A stretch of 55,597 bases of DNA from Candidatus Tayloriibacteriota bacterium (GCA_028286665.1 JAQBRD010000003.1:1-55597), one strand, 5' to 3'. Shown: positions 8,613-16,609, counted from the stretch's first letter. Translations and numbers: made by a program. Notes: generated by a model from the sequence alone, not told the origin.

Positions 8613-9791
8613 TTACATATTAATAAGTTCGCTTTTCCACAAGCCGCCTACTTTAATAAATGACAAACGCACCATTCTGCCTTTTTCTTCGGCAGATATA
8701 TCTATCAACACAACATGTGTGGGTTCATGGGTTGCGTAGTCAAAAAATGGCATCCAAGCAATGTTCTGGCCTGAAATAGTGTTTTCATTGATAGTTTCTA
8801 AAGTAGCTGAGTACCTTGATATTATGCTTGTCACATAACTCTCTGGTGATGATTCCATATCAATTTTTCTCATTTTATCTGCTCTAGAAGAGACAAGATA
8901 TTCCCTCATTTTAGCAGTATTATTCATGCCAACGATTTTATGAAGCTCCTCGACAGCTGATCTGATCTCCTCTTTTTGAGCATCATTAAGCGTTAACTGG
9001 GGTTTATTTTCTGTTACAGCCCTTCTCTGGTCATTTATAGATTCTTTAGTGCTTTCGATTATATAGTTCTTGTAAATTACCGAAAGAATTATGAGACTAA
9101 TAAAAGACAGGAAAACAAACAGCTTGCTCCTTCTCTTGGTGTCTACAACTACCGTAGAGGCGATAATGTCATGGAGAGTTTGTTTCCTCTCCGTAAAAAG
9201 TGGAAACAGGTATCCGATATTGAGAATAGCAACACTTATAATCGAAGCAGCGGCTCTGCTTATTGCTCGGAGAATACTAATTCTCTCTCCATTCTTATCT
9301 ACAACTCGCAGTCCTAATATTATTTTTCCGGGCGTTGCCTGGAGTTTCGATGCATTGAACAAAGTATAATACATCAAGTAAAAAATTAACCCCACCGTCA
9401 GGCCAACAACCATAGCCGTACCCCATATCTTGAATAGATTGAAGAAAATACTTTCTACGGATCCCTGAGTAGTTAGGTTAATTACGATGTTATTCATCCA
9501 AGGAAAAACCATCGGCGAAATAACGAGACTCGAGAATAAGTTCGACAAGACTACCACAAGAGACACGTCGATAAGATGAGCAACGAGGCGGCGTAGAAAA
9601 GTTGCGTACAACTGATTACTAGCCATTGCTGTATTTTGCGTGTTTGCTGCGGCAGAATTCATAGATTGGAAAGCCTCTTGAATGTCTTCAATCAGCCACC
9701 CTTGGGAACTCAATTCTCTTGTTATTTCGTCTCGAGATACGCCCCTTGAAATTTCACTTCTAACAAAGTTCAAAATTTCTGGTGTTATCAT
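8613..9791 (-). CDS. RDD-family membrane protein with N-terminal helical domain
   Basis: 392 aa, visibly richer in A/T than the flanking genes. Residues 1-45 (SRDEITRELSSQGWLIEDIQEAF) form the small helical module often placed before membrane domains in Patescibacteria. Residues about 62-215 are an RDD domain: FLRRLVAHLIDVSLVV, then TPGKIILGLRVVDKNG, and a last pair of helices ending in LHDIIASTVVV. After one more helix (about 222-242) there is a roughly 150-residue soluble region of unknown function. RDD proteins are multipass membrane proteins with few known roles. The gene is bracketed by two copies of a short repeat. Confidence 0.8.
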   Translation of the reverse strand: MITPEILNFVRSEISRGVSRDEITRELSSQGWLIEDIQEAFQSMNSAAANTQNTAMASNQLYATFLRRLVAHLIDVSLVVVLSNLFSSLVISPMVFPWMNNIVINLTTQGSVESIFFNLFKIWGTAMVVGLTVGLIFYLMYYTLFNASKLQATPGKIILGLRVVDKNGERISILRAISRAAASIISVAILNIGYLFPLFTERKQTLHDIIASTVVVDTKRRSKLFVFLSFISLIILSVIYKNYIIESTKESINDQRRAVTENKPQLTLNDAQKEEIRSAVEELHKIVGMNNTAKMREYLVSSRADKMRKIDMESSPESYVTSIISRYSATLETINENTISGQNIAWMPFFDYATHEPTHVVLIDISAEEKGRMVRLSFIKVGGLWKSELINM

Positions 9792-9889
9792 AAATTAAAT
9801 TAGATTAAGAATAATATAGATGTAAACCAAGGTTGATATGTGAGATAAATATATCATATGTTTCGAATTTCTTGACTGTCAGGCAAAAT

Positions 9890-9926
9890 AAAAGCAACAC
9901 CCAGAAGAGTGCTTTTTATTTTTTTG
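9890..9926 (-). terminator. Terminator after the coiled-coil gene
   Basis: AAAAGCAACAC pairs imperfectly with GAGTGCTTTT across a short loop, flanked by A/T tracts on both sides. It lies downstream of the stop at 10119 and could work in both directions. Confidence 0.6.
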
Positions 9927-9928
9927 CG

Positions 9929-9957
9929 GGGCGTCTCGGGCTAGAACCTTTCTCGGC
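9929..9957. repeat. Short dispersed repeat, copy 2
   Basis: GTCTCGGGCTAGAACCTTT at 9933-9951 is identical to copy 1 about 1.4 kb away; the two bracket the RDD gene in direct orientation. A more divergent relative is at 12676. Confidence 0.55.
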
Positions 9958-10118
9958 TAAGCCCTGCAAGGTTGTTTCAAAGAAATTTAGTATACCATTT
10001 TGACGCGACTCGAGCGCATTAGAAAGTTATGAAGGTGACACAGATTAATACATTTAGTTATATATTGACATTATAATATTATATCAGCTTCAGAACTGCT
10101 CGCCATAACTTTTATCTA

Positions 10119-11591
10119 CTAGTACCTGAGATAGTCACCGACCTGATCCATCCTCCGCAGCATAGCCATCCGTCGGTCAAATAATACATCAGCAAGTCGA
10201 TACGCTTGTTTGGCCGCTTGAAGCGCCTCTTGGGTTTCCATGGTCTTTAGTTGTCGACCCACATCTTGAGTACTTTCTCCAACCATCATGAGGGCATTAG
10301 CAATAGATTTGAGGCTGTCCACATCTTCTTTAACGTTTCTTGAACGCATTGTACCAATAGTTTCAACGCTATCCTGTAGGCGAGCAAATGACGCTGACAT
10401 CTCATCAAAATCTTGCGGCTCTTTTATGTCCATTTCACCGAGTTTTTTCATTGTCGAAGACATGCGGCCAATTTCATTGACATCAATGAGTTCCGCCAAA
10501 CGCTCATCATCTCTATTTCGGAGAACTCTGTCGAGCGATCCGAAATAATCAGACATCTGCTCTACAGTCTTTTTATACCCGCCCACTGATTCCGGTGACA
10601 CAAAAAAAGTTTCTGATTCCCTAGATGCTTCATTTTCAAGTGAAGGAGTATTTATACCGAGCGATTCTCTGACTTTTCTCAATGCTTCCGCATCTTGTTC
10701 TATCACCTTCGGTATTTCAAATTTACTTGGCTCAACCGGACCAGCCTCTTCCGTCTTTTGTTCCACTCGCTTTTCGGCTACCCCCGCCTTTTCGGGATTT
10801 TTCGGAAAATGTGTCTCTCCCGCATTTCTAAAATCAGAATGGAGCTTATCAACTTGACCATAATAGCTCAAAACTTCCTGCTCCGAACCATCAGCTTTTC
10901 TCACGGTGTATGGCGTAAAGGATGTATCAGTAAATCCGCGACCGGCCATGACCTGACTTCGCAACGCATCTCGCTTTCCGAAACGGCCACCGAGCGACTT
11001 CAATTCTTCTGTGCGTTCCGGATCCATATCCTTGAAGAAAGCATCTCGTCTTTTTCCAAGATCGAGCTCCAGATTATCCTTATCTGAACGCAACCAGACC
11101 TCATCTTCTTGACCGACTCCACGCTCTCTCATTCCCTTCTCAACTTCTTTATGGCGTGCGGTTATATCACGTAATCTATTGAGATCGCTTTCGTACTTTC
11201 GGATAAAATCAGACTCTTCCGCTGGCAATGACCGCACTTCTTGCTCGCTCTTCAAAACACCCGCCAATTCAGAATCGGGTGATATTTTCTCCGTCATCAA
11301 CTCCAACTTTTCGTCAGCATCTCCGTGACTAAATATAATGTATTCGGGATTGATAGTACCAGCTTCCACTTCCTTCAACTCTTCATTATATGAAGCTATT
11401 TTTTCCTGCTCTGCTTCCTGTTGCTGAACATCAATTTTCGAAATTAGGACAAAATCGTCAGATAGGTGAGTTTCTTCCGTGCGTTTTTTTGCAGATGCAA
11501 TATCTTCCTTTATCTTATCGCTCGCCTTCATCCTCAGAACTTCTATTGGCGTAATCTCCTGTGTTGGTATGGGTTGTTCTAGCTTTTCCAT
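10119..11591 (-). CDS. Orphan coiled-coil protein
   Basis: 490 aa from the ATG at 11591. The ORF track runs to 11714, but that part overlaps the divergent gene, and the shorter start leaves a clean 19-bp divergent promoter. The protein is very rich in Glu, Lys, Arg, Ser and Asp with long heptad-like stretches, for example residues 130-215 and 395-485, and has no membrane segment or signal peptide. I do not recognise the family. Composition suggests an elongated, coiled-coil structural or scaffolding protein. It shares its promoter region with the small gene at 11611, hinting at joint expression. Confidence 0.75.
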   Translation of the reverse strand: MEKLEQPIPTQEITPIEVLRMKASDKIKEDIASAKKRTEETHLSDDFVLISKIDVQQQEAEQEKIASYNEELKEVEAGTINPEYIIFSHGDADEKLELMTEKISPDSELAGVLKSEQEVRSLPAEESDFIRKYESDLNRLRDITARHKEVEKGMRERGVGQEDEVWLRSDKDNLELDLGKRRDAFFKDMDPERTEELKSLGGRFGKRDALRSQVMAGRGFTDTSFTPYTVRKADGSEQEVLSYYGQVDKLHSDFRNAGETHFPKNPEKAGVAEKRVEQKTEEAGPVEPSKFEIPKVIEQDAEALRKVRESLGINTPSLENEASRESETFFVSPESVGGYKKTVEQMSDYFGSLDRVLRNRDDERLAELIDVNEIGRMSSTMKKLGEMDIKEPQDFDEMSASFARLQDSVETIGTMRSRNVKEDVDSLKSIANALMMVGESTQDVGRQLKTMETQEALQAAKQAYRLADVLFDRRMAMLRRMDQVGDYLRY

Positions 11592-11610
11592 TGTGTGGTA
11601 GAATAATAAC
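11592..11610. promoter_or_regulatory. 19-bp divergent promoter with one shared -10 element
   Basis: TGGTAGAAT (extended -10, hexamer 11599-11604) ends 6 nt before the ATG at 11611 on the + strand. The same bases read on the minus strand give TATTCT (11600-11605), 8 nt before the ATG at 11591. Both genes would be leaderless or nearly so. Confidence 0.55.
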
Positions 11611-11991
11611 ATGCAATTTACTGATGTCAAAACAGCTGATGAATACATGAATTTGGTCAATAAATATTCTTGGCTCGTCGACTCAGAGCTCAAAAAAGTT
11701 GAGCTTAATATCAAGGAGCATCCAGCTCATTTGGATATGAATATCGAATCTCTACCTAAGCTGATCTCGCTCGTGAATGTGATAGGATATCTGAGAGGAC
11801 AAAATAACGCATTCATCGAAATACGACCCCATGACGTAATTGAATATCAACCTGAGTTGTATAAAAATGAAGATGCATTCGAGTCTCGGCTACACGCTAT
11901 AATCACGACCATATGTGTAGATCCTAAAAATCTTGCGCTGTGCAAATCTACCCTCGAGCGGCACTTCATCGAGTATCGACTAAAGAAATAA
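11611..11991 (+). CDS. Hypothetical protein, 126 aa
   Basis: No recognised family. Predominantly helical and soluble, beginning MQFTDVKTADEYMNLVNKYSW and ending with a basic IEYRLKK. The start is supported by an extended -10 box (TGGTAGAAT) exactly 6 nt upstream. It is followed after 31 bp by the WG-repeat gene, which may be co-transcribed. Base composition is AT-rich like the rest of the 8.5-12.7 kb stretch. Confidence 0.75.
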   Translation: MQFTDVKTADEYMNLVNKYSWLVDSELKKVELNIKEHPAHLDMNIESLPKLISLVNVIGYLRGQNNAFIEIRPHDVIEYQPELYKNEDAFESRLHAIITTICVDPKNLALCKSTLERHFIEYRLKK

Positions 11992-12022
11992 GATCAAAAA
12001 TTATTAATATAAATTAAAAAAT

Positions 12023-12529
12023 ATGAACGAGCAAGAAAAAGAGATCAAAAATCAAAATGGATTCGATGGCGTGCATGAGCTTCCTGGATCGGCTACTTTA
12101 TTTCAGGCTCGAAAGGGTGAAAAATACGGAATCTACTCATCTTCTAGAAAAGCGCTTGTCGTCCCTGTCGAGTTTGATGCGGTAAATCTTCAAGTCGATA
12201 AAGACAGGGTTTCAGTTGAGAAGGCAGGTAAGCACGGCATGTATTCTATCTCGCACGAGAAAATTGTCGTGCCGATTGAATGGGATTTTGTGAGTACCTC
12301 ACCAAATCCTACTAACACTGACACCTACGAAGTAGTAAATGGGAAGAAGCATGGTGTGTATTCACGTTTGGAATCGAAGCTCATCATGCCTATCGAATAT
12401 GACACCATCATAGAATTGGTCGGTTCAGACCACTTCAAGGATTCTCCTTACAATGGACAATACCGCGTACAGCTTGAAGAAAAAATTGGTAGGTTTGATC
12501 CAAAGACGCAGTCTGTAACTTGGAATTAA
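12023..12529 (+). CDS. WG-like beta-repeat protein
   Basis: 168 aa containing three copies of a roughly 40-residue unit of the form K(Y/H)G(I/M/V)YS...VxPxE(F/W/Y)D: KYGIYSSSRKALVVPVEFDAV, KHGMYSISHEKIVVPIEWDFV and KHGVYSRLESKLIMPIEYDTI. This matches the WG (KWG) repeat family, whose functions are mostly unknown. No signal peptide, so probably cytosolic. A TATAAA-like box lies 9 nt before the ATG, and a hairpin overlaps the stop codon region. Confidence 0.72.
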   Translation: MNEQEKEIKNQNGFDGVHELPGSATLFQARKGEKYGIYSSSRKALVVPVEFDAVNLQVDKDRVSVEKAGKHGMYSISHEKIVVPIEWDFVSTSPNPTNTDTYEVVNGKKHGVYSRLESKLIMPIEYDTIIELVGSDHFKDSPYNGQYRVQLEEKIGRFDPKTQSVTWN

Positions 12530-12552
12530 TCTGAATCGTCAGATTCTTTCTC
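12528..12552 (+). terminator. Weak terminator hairpin after the WG-repeat gene
   Basis: AATCTGA ATCG TCAGATT followed by CTTTCTCT; the stem starts inside the TAA stop codon. The T-tract is poor. Confidence 0.5.
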
Positions 12553-12817
12553 TATAACTTATCAATGACCGAGGACGGCTTTTTTCACCATCACGAATTT
12601 TCAACTGCCATTTCATAATATGCCATATGATCCGAGATTAGTCGGGTTAAGTGACAAATAGCTATATGTAGCTAGGCGTCTCGTGCGCGATAACCTAGCT
12701 CTAATTGGCGGAGTGAGATTCGGTCACAGGTATTTTTCTACTGAAAAATCCCGCGACCCCGCCTCGCTCGCCTACGCGAGCTCCGGCTTTCTCATCTACG
12801 CTCTGCTTCACGCAGAA
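12553..12817. other. Intergenic region without a gene
   Basis: No credible ORF; the track entry 12683-13186 runs through the tRNA and antisense to the TPM gene. It contains the divergent third repeat copy and GGCGGAGTGAGATTCGGTC at 12707, which resembles the antisense 3' end of the adjacent tRNA-Ser (GCGGAGAGAGCGGGATTCG). This may be a decayed duplicate. Confidence 0.5.
12676..12702. repeat. Short dispersed repeat, divergent copy 3
   Basis: GCGTCTCGTGCGCGATAACC resembles the GCGTCTCGGGCTAGAACC core of copy 2, and ends in AGCTC like copy 1. Similarity is visible but imperfect. Confidence 0.35.
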
Positions 12818-12854
12818 ATGAAAAAAAGAACTGCAGAAGCAGTTCTTTTTTCAT
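12818..12854 (-). terminator. Strong bidirectional terminator downstream of tRNA-Ser
   Basis: ATGAAAAAAAGAACTGC AGAA GCAGTTCTTTTTTCAT forms a 16-bp near-perfect stem. On the minus strand it lies 4 bp beyond the 3' end of the tRNA. Confidence 0.85.
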
Positions 12855-12858
12855 TTTG

Positions 12859-12945
12859 CGGAGAGAGCGGGATTCGAACCCGCGATGCCCTTTCGGACAT
12901 TCTACGGTTCCGGGGTAGCCCATTCGACCGCTCTGGCATCTCTCC
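12859..12945 (-). tRNA. tRNA-Ser (anticodon GGA)
   Basis: 87-nt class II cloverleaf: acceptor GGAGAGA/TCTCTCC with discriminator G, D-arm CCA/TGG, T-arm GCGGG TTCGAAT CCCGC, and a long variable arm ATGTCC GAAA GGGCAT. CCA is not encoded. The anticodon arm is unusual: the 17 nt CTACCCCGGAACCGTAG places C, not U, at position 33 and leaves a C-C mismatch at 31-39. The seryl identity elements (long variable arm) are intact. Confidence 0.88.
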
Positions 12946-13011
12946 ATCGACCACGATAGTAACACATAACAACCTCATAGGAAAACTAAAAAATATATTT
13001 TTTGTTTTTCC

Positions 13012-14034
13012 CTACCAACCTCCGCTCGCACCGCCTCCCCCCGAGCTTCCCCCGCCGAATCCTCCGAATCCGCCTCCGCTCGAGCCGCCAAAGCCTCCCG
13101 ATCCCCCGAAGCCTCCGCCGCCGATCCACCACGGCGGACGCCGGCCGCTCGTCATGGAGCTTGCGAACGCTTTCGAGACGATGTAATCGAAGATGAGGCC
13201 GATGATGGCGAAGGCAGCAATGGCAATGATGCCGATGAAAAGGAATCCATATATGAAGCCGACGACAACTCCGGCGATCGCGCCGAGGACGCCGCCGAGC
13301 CACCAGGATTTCGATCTGCCGAGGATGCTCGTGCACCAGATGAGGGCGAAGACGATAAAGAATATCCAGTTTCCGCTTCCGCCTCGCGAAGAGGATTCGC
13401 CACCCGAACGGTTGTCAGGATTTCCAGCACCACTTATATATTCAGGATCCTTCGATATCGTTCCGATGATGACATCTGTCGCACCGTCGACGCCTTCATA
13501 ATAATGACCGGCTTTGAACGCAGGTGTCATGACATTACGGATGATGCTGCTCGCGACAGAGTCCGTGATGACCGGCTCGAGGCCGTAGCCGACTTCGATG
13601 CGGATCTTGCGATCATCCCGGGATATGAGGATGAGCAGGCCGTTGTCCTGCTGATTGGGTGTACCTAAAGCATTCGTGCCGACACTTTTGGCCGAGCCGA
13701 TTCCCCATTCCTGAAAAAGCTTCTCGCCGAAATTCTCCACGCTGTCGCCGCCAAGATCCTTCACCGTCGCGATCACGATCGCGTTGCCGGTCGTCTTTCC
13801 GAAATCGACGAGCTTCGTCGCGAGCGCGTCGCGTTCAGCCGAGGAAAACATTCCCGCGAAGTCGTTGACGAGACCGACCGGCTTGCCTGGGCTCTGGTAT
13901 GCATATGCCGGGGCCGCGCTGAATCCGCCGAACATGCCGAATGCGGCAAATACGGCAAATGCCGCCGCGAAGAGCGGCAGCATGAGCGCTGAAATGAAAA
14001 CGACCGCACCTTTTTTTGCGCGAATCGTTTTCAT
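13012..14034 (-). CDS. TPM-domain protein (YgcG/DUF477 family)
   Basis: 340 aa. Signal-like hydrophobic segment at residues 10-45; a TPM domain at about 50-195 (VNDFAGMFSSAERDAL, GNAIVIATVKDLGGDS, QDNGLLILISRDDRKIRIEVGYGLE); two to three membrane segments (about 222-275); then a Gly/Ser/Phe-rich tail of about 50 residues. This is the standard YgcG layout. The TPM domain faces the outside; TPM proteins have been linked to photosystem repair in plants and to envelope functions in bacteria. It begins 7 bp after lemA, a pairing seen across bacteria. Confidence 0.9.
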   Translation of the reverse strand: MKTIRAKKGAVVFISALMLPLFAAAFAVFAAFGMFGGFSAAPAYAYQSPGKPVGLVNDFAGMFSSAERDALATKLVDFGKTTGNAIVIATVKDLGGDSVENFGEKLFQEWGIGSAKSVGTNALGTPNQQDNGLLILISRDDRKIRIEVGYGLEPVITDSVASSIIRNVMTPAFKAGHYYEGVDGATDVIIGTISKDPEYISGAGNPDNRSGGESSSRGGSGNWIFFIVFALIWCTSILGRSKSWWLGGVLGAIAGVVVGFIYGFLFIGIIAIAAFAIIGLIFDYIVSKAFASSMTSGRRPPWWIGGGGFGGSGGFGGSSGGGFGGFGGGSSGGGGASGGW

Positions 14035-14041
14035 ATGCGTA

Positions 14042-14614
14042 TTACATAGTTATCTTCGGAGCCTTCGCCGCTTCTGCATCAGCCTGGAAATATGGGCGCT
14101 CATGGAATCCGAACATCGCTGCGATGATCGAGCTCGGGAATCGCTTCGCGAGGACATTGTATGCTTGGATATCGCTGTTGAATCGCGATCGTTCTACTGA
14201 AATGCGGTTCTCCGTTCCGGCGATTTCAGCGACGAGCGACTGGACGTTCTCGGATGACTTGAGCTGCGGATAATTCTCCGTGATGACGAGCAGGCGTCCG
14301 ATCGCGCTGTCGAGCTGCGATGCTGCCTTCGCCTTATCATCGATAGAGCCGCTCGTCTGAGCGCCTGCGTATCGGGTCCGGGCATCGGCGATAGCGCCGA
14401 ATACCGCTTGCTCCTGCTTCATGACGCCCTTCGTCACCTCGACGAGGTTCGGGATGAGATCGTAGCGTCGCTGATACTGAGTCTCGACCTGCTTCCACTG
14501 CGCTGTCGCCTGTTCATCGATCGCGACGAATTTGTTATATGCGCTGAAACCGTAGATCAGGACAAGGACAGCGATGATGCCGACGACGATCCAGGCTTTT
14601 GATGATGTTTTCAT
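14042..14614 (-). CDS. lemA: LemA family protein
   Basis: 190 aa from the ATG at 14614 (the track start at 14620 is a TTG two codons earlier). One N-terminal membrane helix (about residues 7-25) followed by the helical LemA domain, with the typical AQWKQVETQYQRRYDLIPNLVEVTKG and FGFHERPYFQ near the end. LemA proteins are single-pass envelope proteins of uncertain role. It forms a tight pair with the TPM gene. Confidence 0.93.
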   Translation of the reverse strand: MKTSSKAWIVVGIIAVLVLIYGFSAYNKFVAIDEQATAQWKQVETQYQRRYDLIPNLVEVTKGVMKQEQAVFGAIADARTRYAGAQTSGSIDDKAKAASQLDSAIGRLLVITENYPQLKSSENVQSLVAEIAGTENRISVERSRFNSDIQAYNVLAKRFPSSIIAAMFGFHERPYFQADAEAAKAPKITM

Positions 14615-14663
14615 GTGCAATATGCCGAAAGAGACAATCGGCGATTACTGATATGTCGTAAGG

Positions 14664-15341
14664 CTATTTCGTTGCTCCAGAATGAAGCGCTTCATTGTCG
14701 CCGTCTGCGGATACTACGAACTGGAATGATTTCACGAGATTCTTGAATGCAGTATCAGCTGCAGTGATGGCTGCCTTGTTGTTCTCGGTCGCTTTTGCCG
14801 CGTCAGCTGCTGAGAGGCCCTTGGTAGAAGGGTTCGAAGTGATCGCTGAGAAGTTGAACATATAGCAGATGCTGCCCTTCGGAGTCGAATACATTCGGTT
14901 GAAGTATTCTCGGCCCTGAGAAGCGTTCGACATCGCGATCATGCTGAATGCTGCATCCTTGACCTTGATCGAGTCGCGTTCCTTGATCGTAGTGACCTGC
15001 GGGAACGTACATGAGCCGGGAACGACGTCGATGTTCACCTGGAGCTTGCTGATGGTGTTTTCACCGATGTCAGCAACCTTCGTAGGAGCAGTGAAGATCA
15101 CGCCTGATGGAGATGCTTCGTTCGTCCATGCCGTAGGATACTGGACTGAGAAACCGAGTTCCTCGTTCTTATATGAAGAAAGCTTGTCTGAAACCTTCTC
15201 GACGCTTGTAGGATTCGCAATATTGATCGTAGTATCAGATGAGGTGCCAGGAGCAACCTTGTCCGCAGTATGACCATTGAAATACCAAGCAACCAAGCCA
15301 ATAACGATGAGAACGACTACGATAATAATTGATTTTTTCAT
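14664..15341 (-). CDS. Anchored extracytoplasmic orphan (PsbP-like segment)
   Basis: 225 aa from the ATG at 15341 (MKKS), chosen because TGCTATAAT ends exactly 6 nt upstream and the N-terminus then becomes a membrane anchor (residues 3-20). After a Thr/Ser linker comes YKNEELGFSVQYPTAW, an opening typical of PsbP/Mog1-like folds in Patescibacteria membrane proteins. Two Cys (CTFPQ, SICYMF) might form a disulfide. Function unknown. The downstream neighbour lemA may be transcribed with it. Confidence 0.78.
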   Translation of the reverse strand: MKKSIIIVVVLIVIGLVAWYFNGHTADKVAPGTSSDTTINIANPTSVEKVSDKLSSYKNEELGFSVQYPTAWTNEASPSGVIFTAPTKVADIGENTISKLQVNIDVVPGSCTFPQVTTIKERDSIKVKDAAFSMIAMSNASQGREYFNRMYSTPKGSICYMFNFSAITSNPSTKGLSAADAAKATENNKAAITAADTAFKNLVKSFQFVVSADGDNEALHSGATK

Positions 15342-15347
15342 GCGACG

Positions 15348-15353
15348 ATTATA
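15348..15353 (-). promoter_or_regulatory. Extended -10 box, leaderless spacing
   Basis: TGCTATAAT on the minus strand with 6 nt to the ATG at 15341. Confidence 0.6.
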
Positions 15354-15377
15354 GCATCCGCATACTGCTTTCACAAG

Positions 15378-16010
15378 CTATGAAGTGAACTTCGCGCTTG
15401 CGACGAGCGCTTCGAAATCCTTCAGATTCTGGATGTCGCGCGGAGTTCCCTTCGGTTCGTACGGATAAAGTGAGAAATGATAGACAGTCTGTCCGGCTTT
15501 CTCGCCCGCCTTCGCGCTGACGAAGAAATAGTAATCGAGCGTATGCGGAGATCCGGCATTCGCATGCTCGACCCGTTCGATGCGGATTCCGTTCTTCGTT
15601 TCAGAAGTATGCAGCGTCGGCTTTCCTGTGAAAGCATTCTCCAGGAGCTCGTTCGTCATGTACGCATCGATCGTCGTCGGCTTGTTGTGATAATCCGCAA
15701 GCGGCCCGGTCCAGACGACCATCTGATCGCCGAGCGCGAAAGACTCGCTTTCGATTTCAGGATATGTACTCTGCTTCAGGAGGACGACCGCATTCCCTTT
15801 GTCGAAGGCATGCCAGGTCGATTTCGGATATTCGAAAGAGATTCCTTTCTGCTGATCAGCATATGAAACTGATGAATTTGAAGCAGACGAAGCAGCGGAT
15901 GCCGGTTCACGCTTCTGTTCGAGAGCCTCCTGCCGATTCCAGAAAACGATACCCGCGATCAGAAAGAATGCGAAAATGAAGACGCCGGCTGTGAGGATTT
16001 TTTTATGCAT
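15378..16010 (-). CDS. Anchored extracytoplasmic orphan, paralogue-like of the next gene
   Basis: 210 aa from the ATG at 16010 (MHKK). TATAAT ends 6 nt upstream, ruling against the longer ORF that begins at 16094. One N-terminal anchor (residues 5-24), a Ser/Ala linker, then QQKGISFEYPKSTWHAF, which parallels the ELGFSVQYPTAW segment of the protein encoded at 14664-15341. The two probably share a PsbP-like fold and derive from an old duplication. Function unknown. Confidence 0.78.
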   Translation of the reverse strand: MHKKILTAGVFIFAFFLIAGIVFWNRQEALEQKREPASAASSASNSSVSYADQQKGISFEYPKSTWHAFDKGNAVVLLKQSTYPEIESESFALGDQMVVWTGPLADYHNKPTTIDAYMTNELLENAFTGKPTLHTSETKNGIRIERVEHANAGSPHTLDYYFFVSAKAGEKAGQTVYHFSLYPYEPKGTPRDIQNLKDFEALVASAKFTS

Positions 16011-16016
16011 GCATCC

Positions 16017-16022
16017 ATTATA
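16017..16022 (-). promoter_or_regulatory. -10 box, leaderless spacing
   Basis: TATAAT on the minus strand with 6 nt to the ATG at 16010. Confidence 0.55.
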
Positions 16023-16160
16023 ATATGAAGCCCAGGAAATTGCCTGCGGACTTTTATTGACATTTGTATGTTTGTGTGATAAAAATACCCCCAAACAGAA
16101 CGAATGCGCAAAGAAAGCTATACACGGCTTTCAGCACATTCCTGAAATAGGAATCAAGAA

Positions 16161-16535
16161 ATGCAATCGAATGAACCGGAAAAGGACCCGAAGTTACTGA
16201 ACATCTGCCTCTGCCTCGACAGCGAGAAAATGAAGCACAGGATACTTGTAGCGCTCGGCGCCCTCGGTGATGGAATCTTCAGATTCGTCAAAGATCCCGC
16301 TGAAGCAGACCTCATCATCACGGATGCTCGCGGCGGTGAAGACGGTGCTGACAGCCTCTGGAAGCGGCATTACAAGCCGGATCTTGGCAAGATGCCGCTC
16401 ATCATGATACCTGTATCGTCCAATATCGCCGAGACTATGCCTAAAGGAATGGACTCGTACGATCCCGAAAAACCGAAGTCGAAGATTCTCGCAGTAGCGA
16501 GCAAGATGTTCGAAATTCGGTCCGCGACGCCATAA
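16161..16535 (+). CDS. Hypothetical protein, 124 aa
   Basis: No family recognised. Alternating hydrophobic strands and helices (LNICLCLDSEKMKHRILVALG, ADLIITDARGG, MPLIMIPVSS) suggest a small alpha/beta, receiver-like fold, but no phosphorylation site pattern is convincing. AGGA 8 nt before the ATG is one of the few Shine-Dalgarno-like sequences here. It is followed by a strong terminator, so it is probably a single-gene unit. Confidence 0.72.
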   Translation: MQSNEPEKDPKLLNICLCLDSEKMKHRILVALGALGDGIFRFVKDPAEADLIITDARGGEDGADSLWKRHYKPDLGKMPLIMIPVSSNIAETMPKGMDSYDPEKPKSKILAVASKMFEIRSATP

Positions 16536-16546
16536 AAAATGCCCAG

Positions 16547-16588
16547 CCCCTCAGCGAGATACGCCAAATCGCTGAGGGGCATGCTTTT
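16547..16588 (+). terminator. Terminator after the 124-aa gene
   Basis: CCCCTCAGCGA and TCGCTGAGGGG form a perfect 11-bp stem, followed by CATGCTTTTTA. Confidence 0.85.
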
Positions 16589-16609
16589 TATGCCCCTTTC
16601 TGCAGGAAT

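Larger units (their letters stand above)
9792..10118. other. 327-bp intergenic region with terminator and repeat copy 2
   Basis: No coding potential was seen. It holds a hairpin at 9890-9926 that would terminate the coiled-coil gene on the minus strand, repeat copy 2, and otherwise AT-rich sequence containing possible -10 elements for the RDD gene (TATATTATTC just upstream of 9791). Confidence 0.6.

Noticed and set aside
12683-13186. 167-aa + strand ORF rich in Pro
   Set aside because: It runs through the tRNA-Ser gene and antisense to the Gly-rich tail of the TPM protein; the Pro-rich part is the complement of Gly codons.
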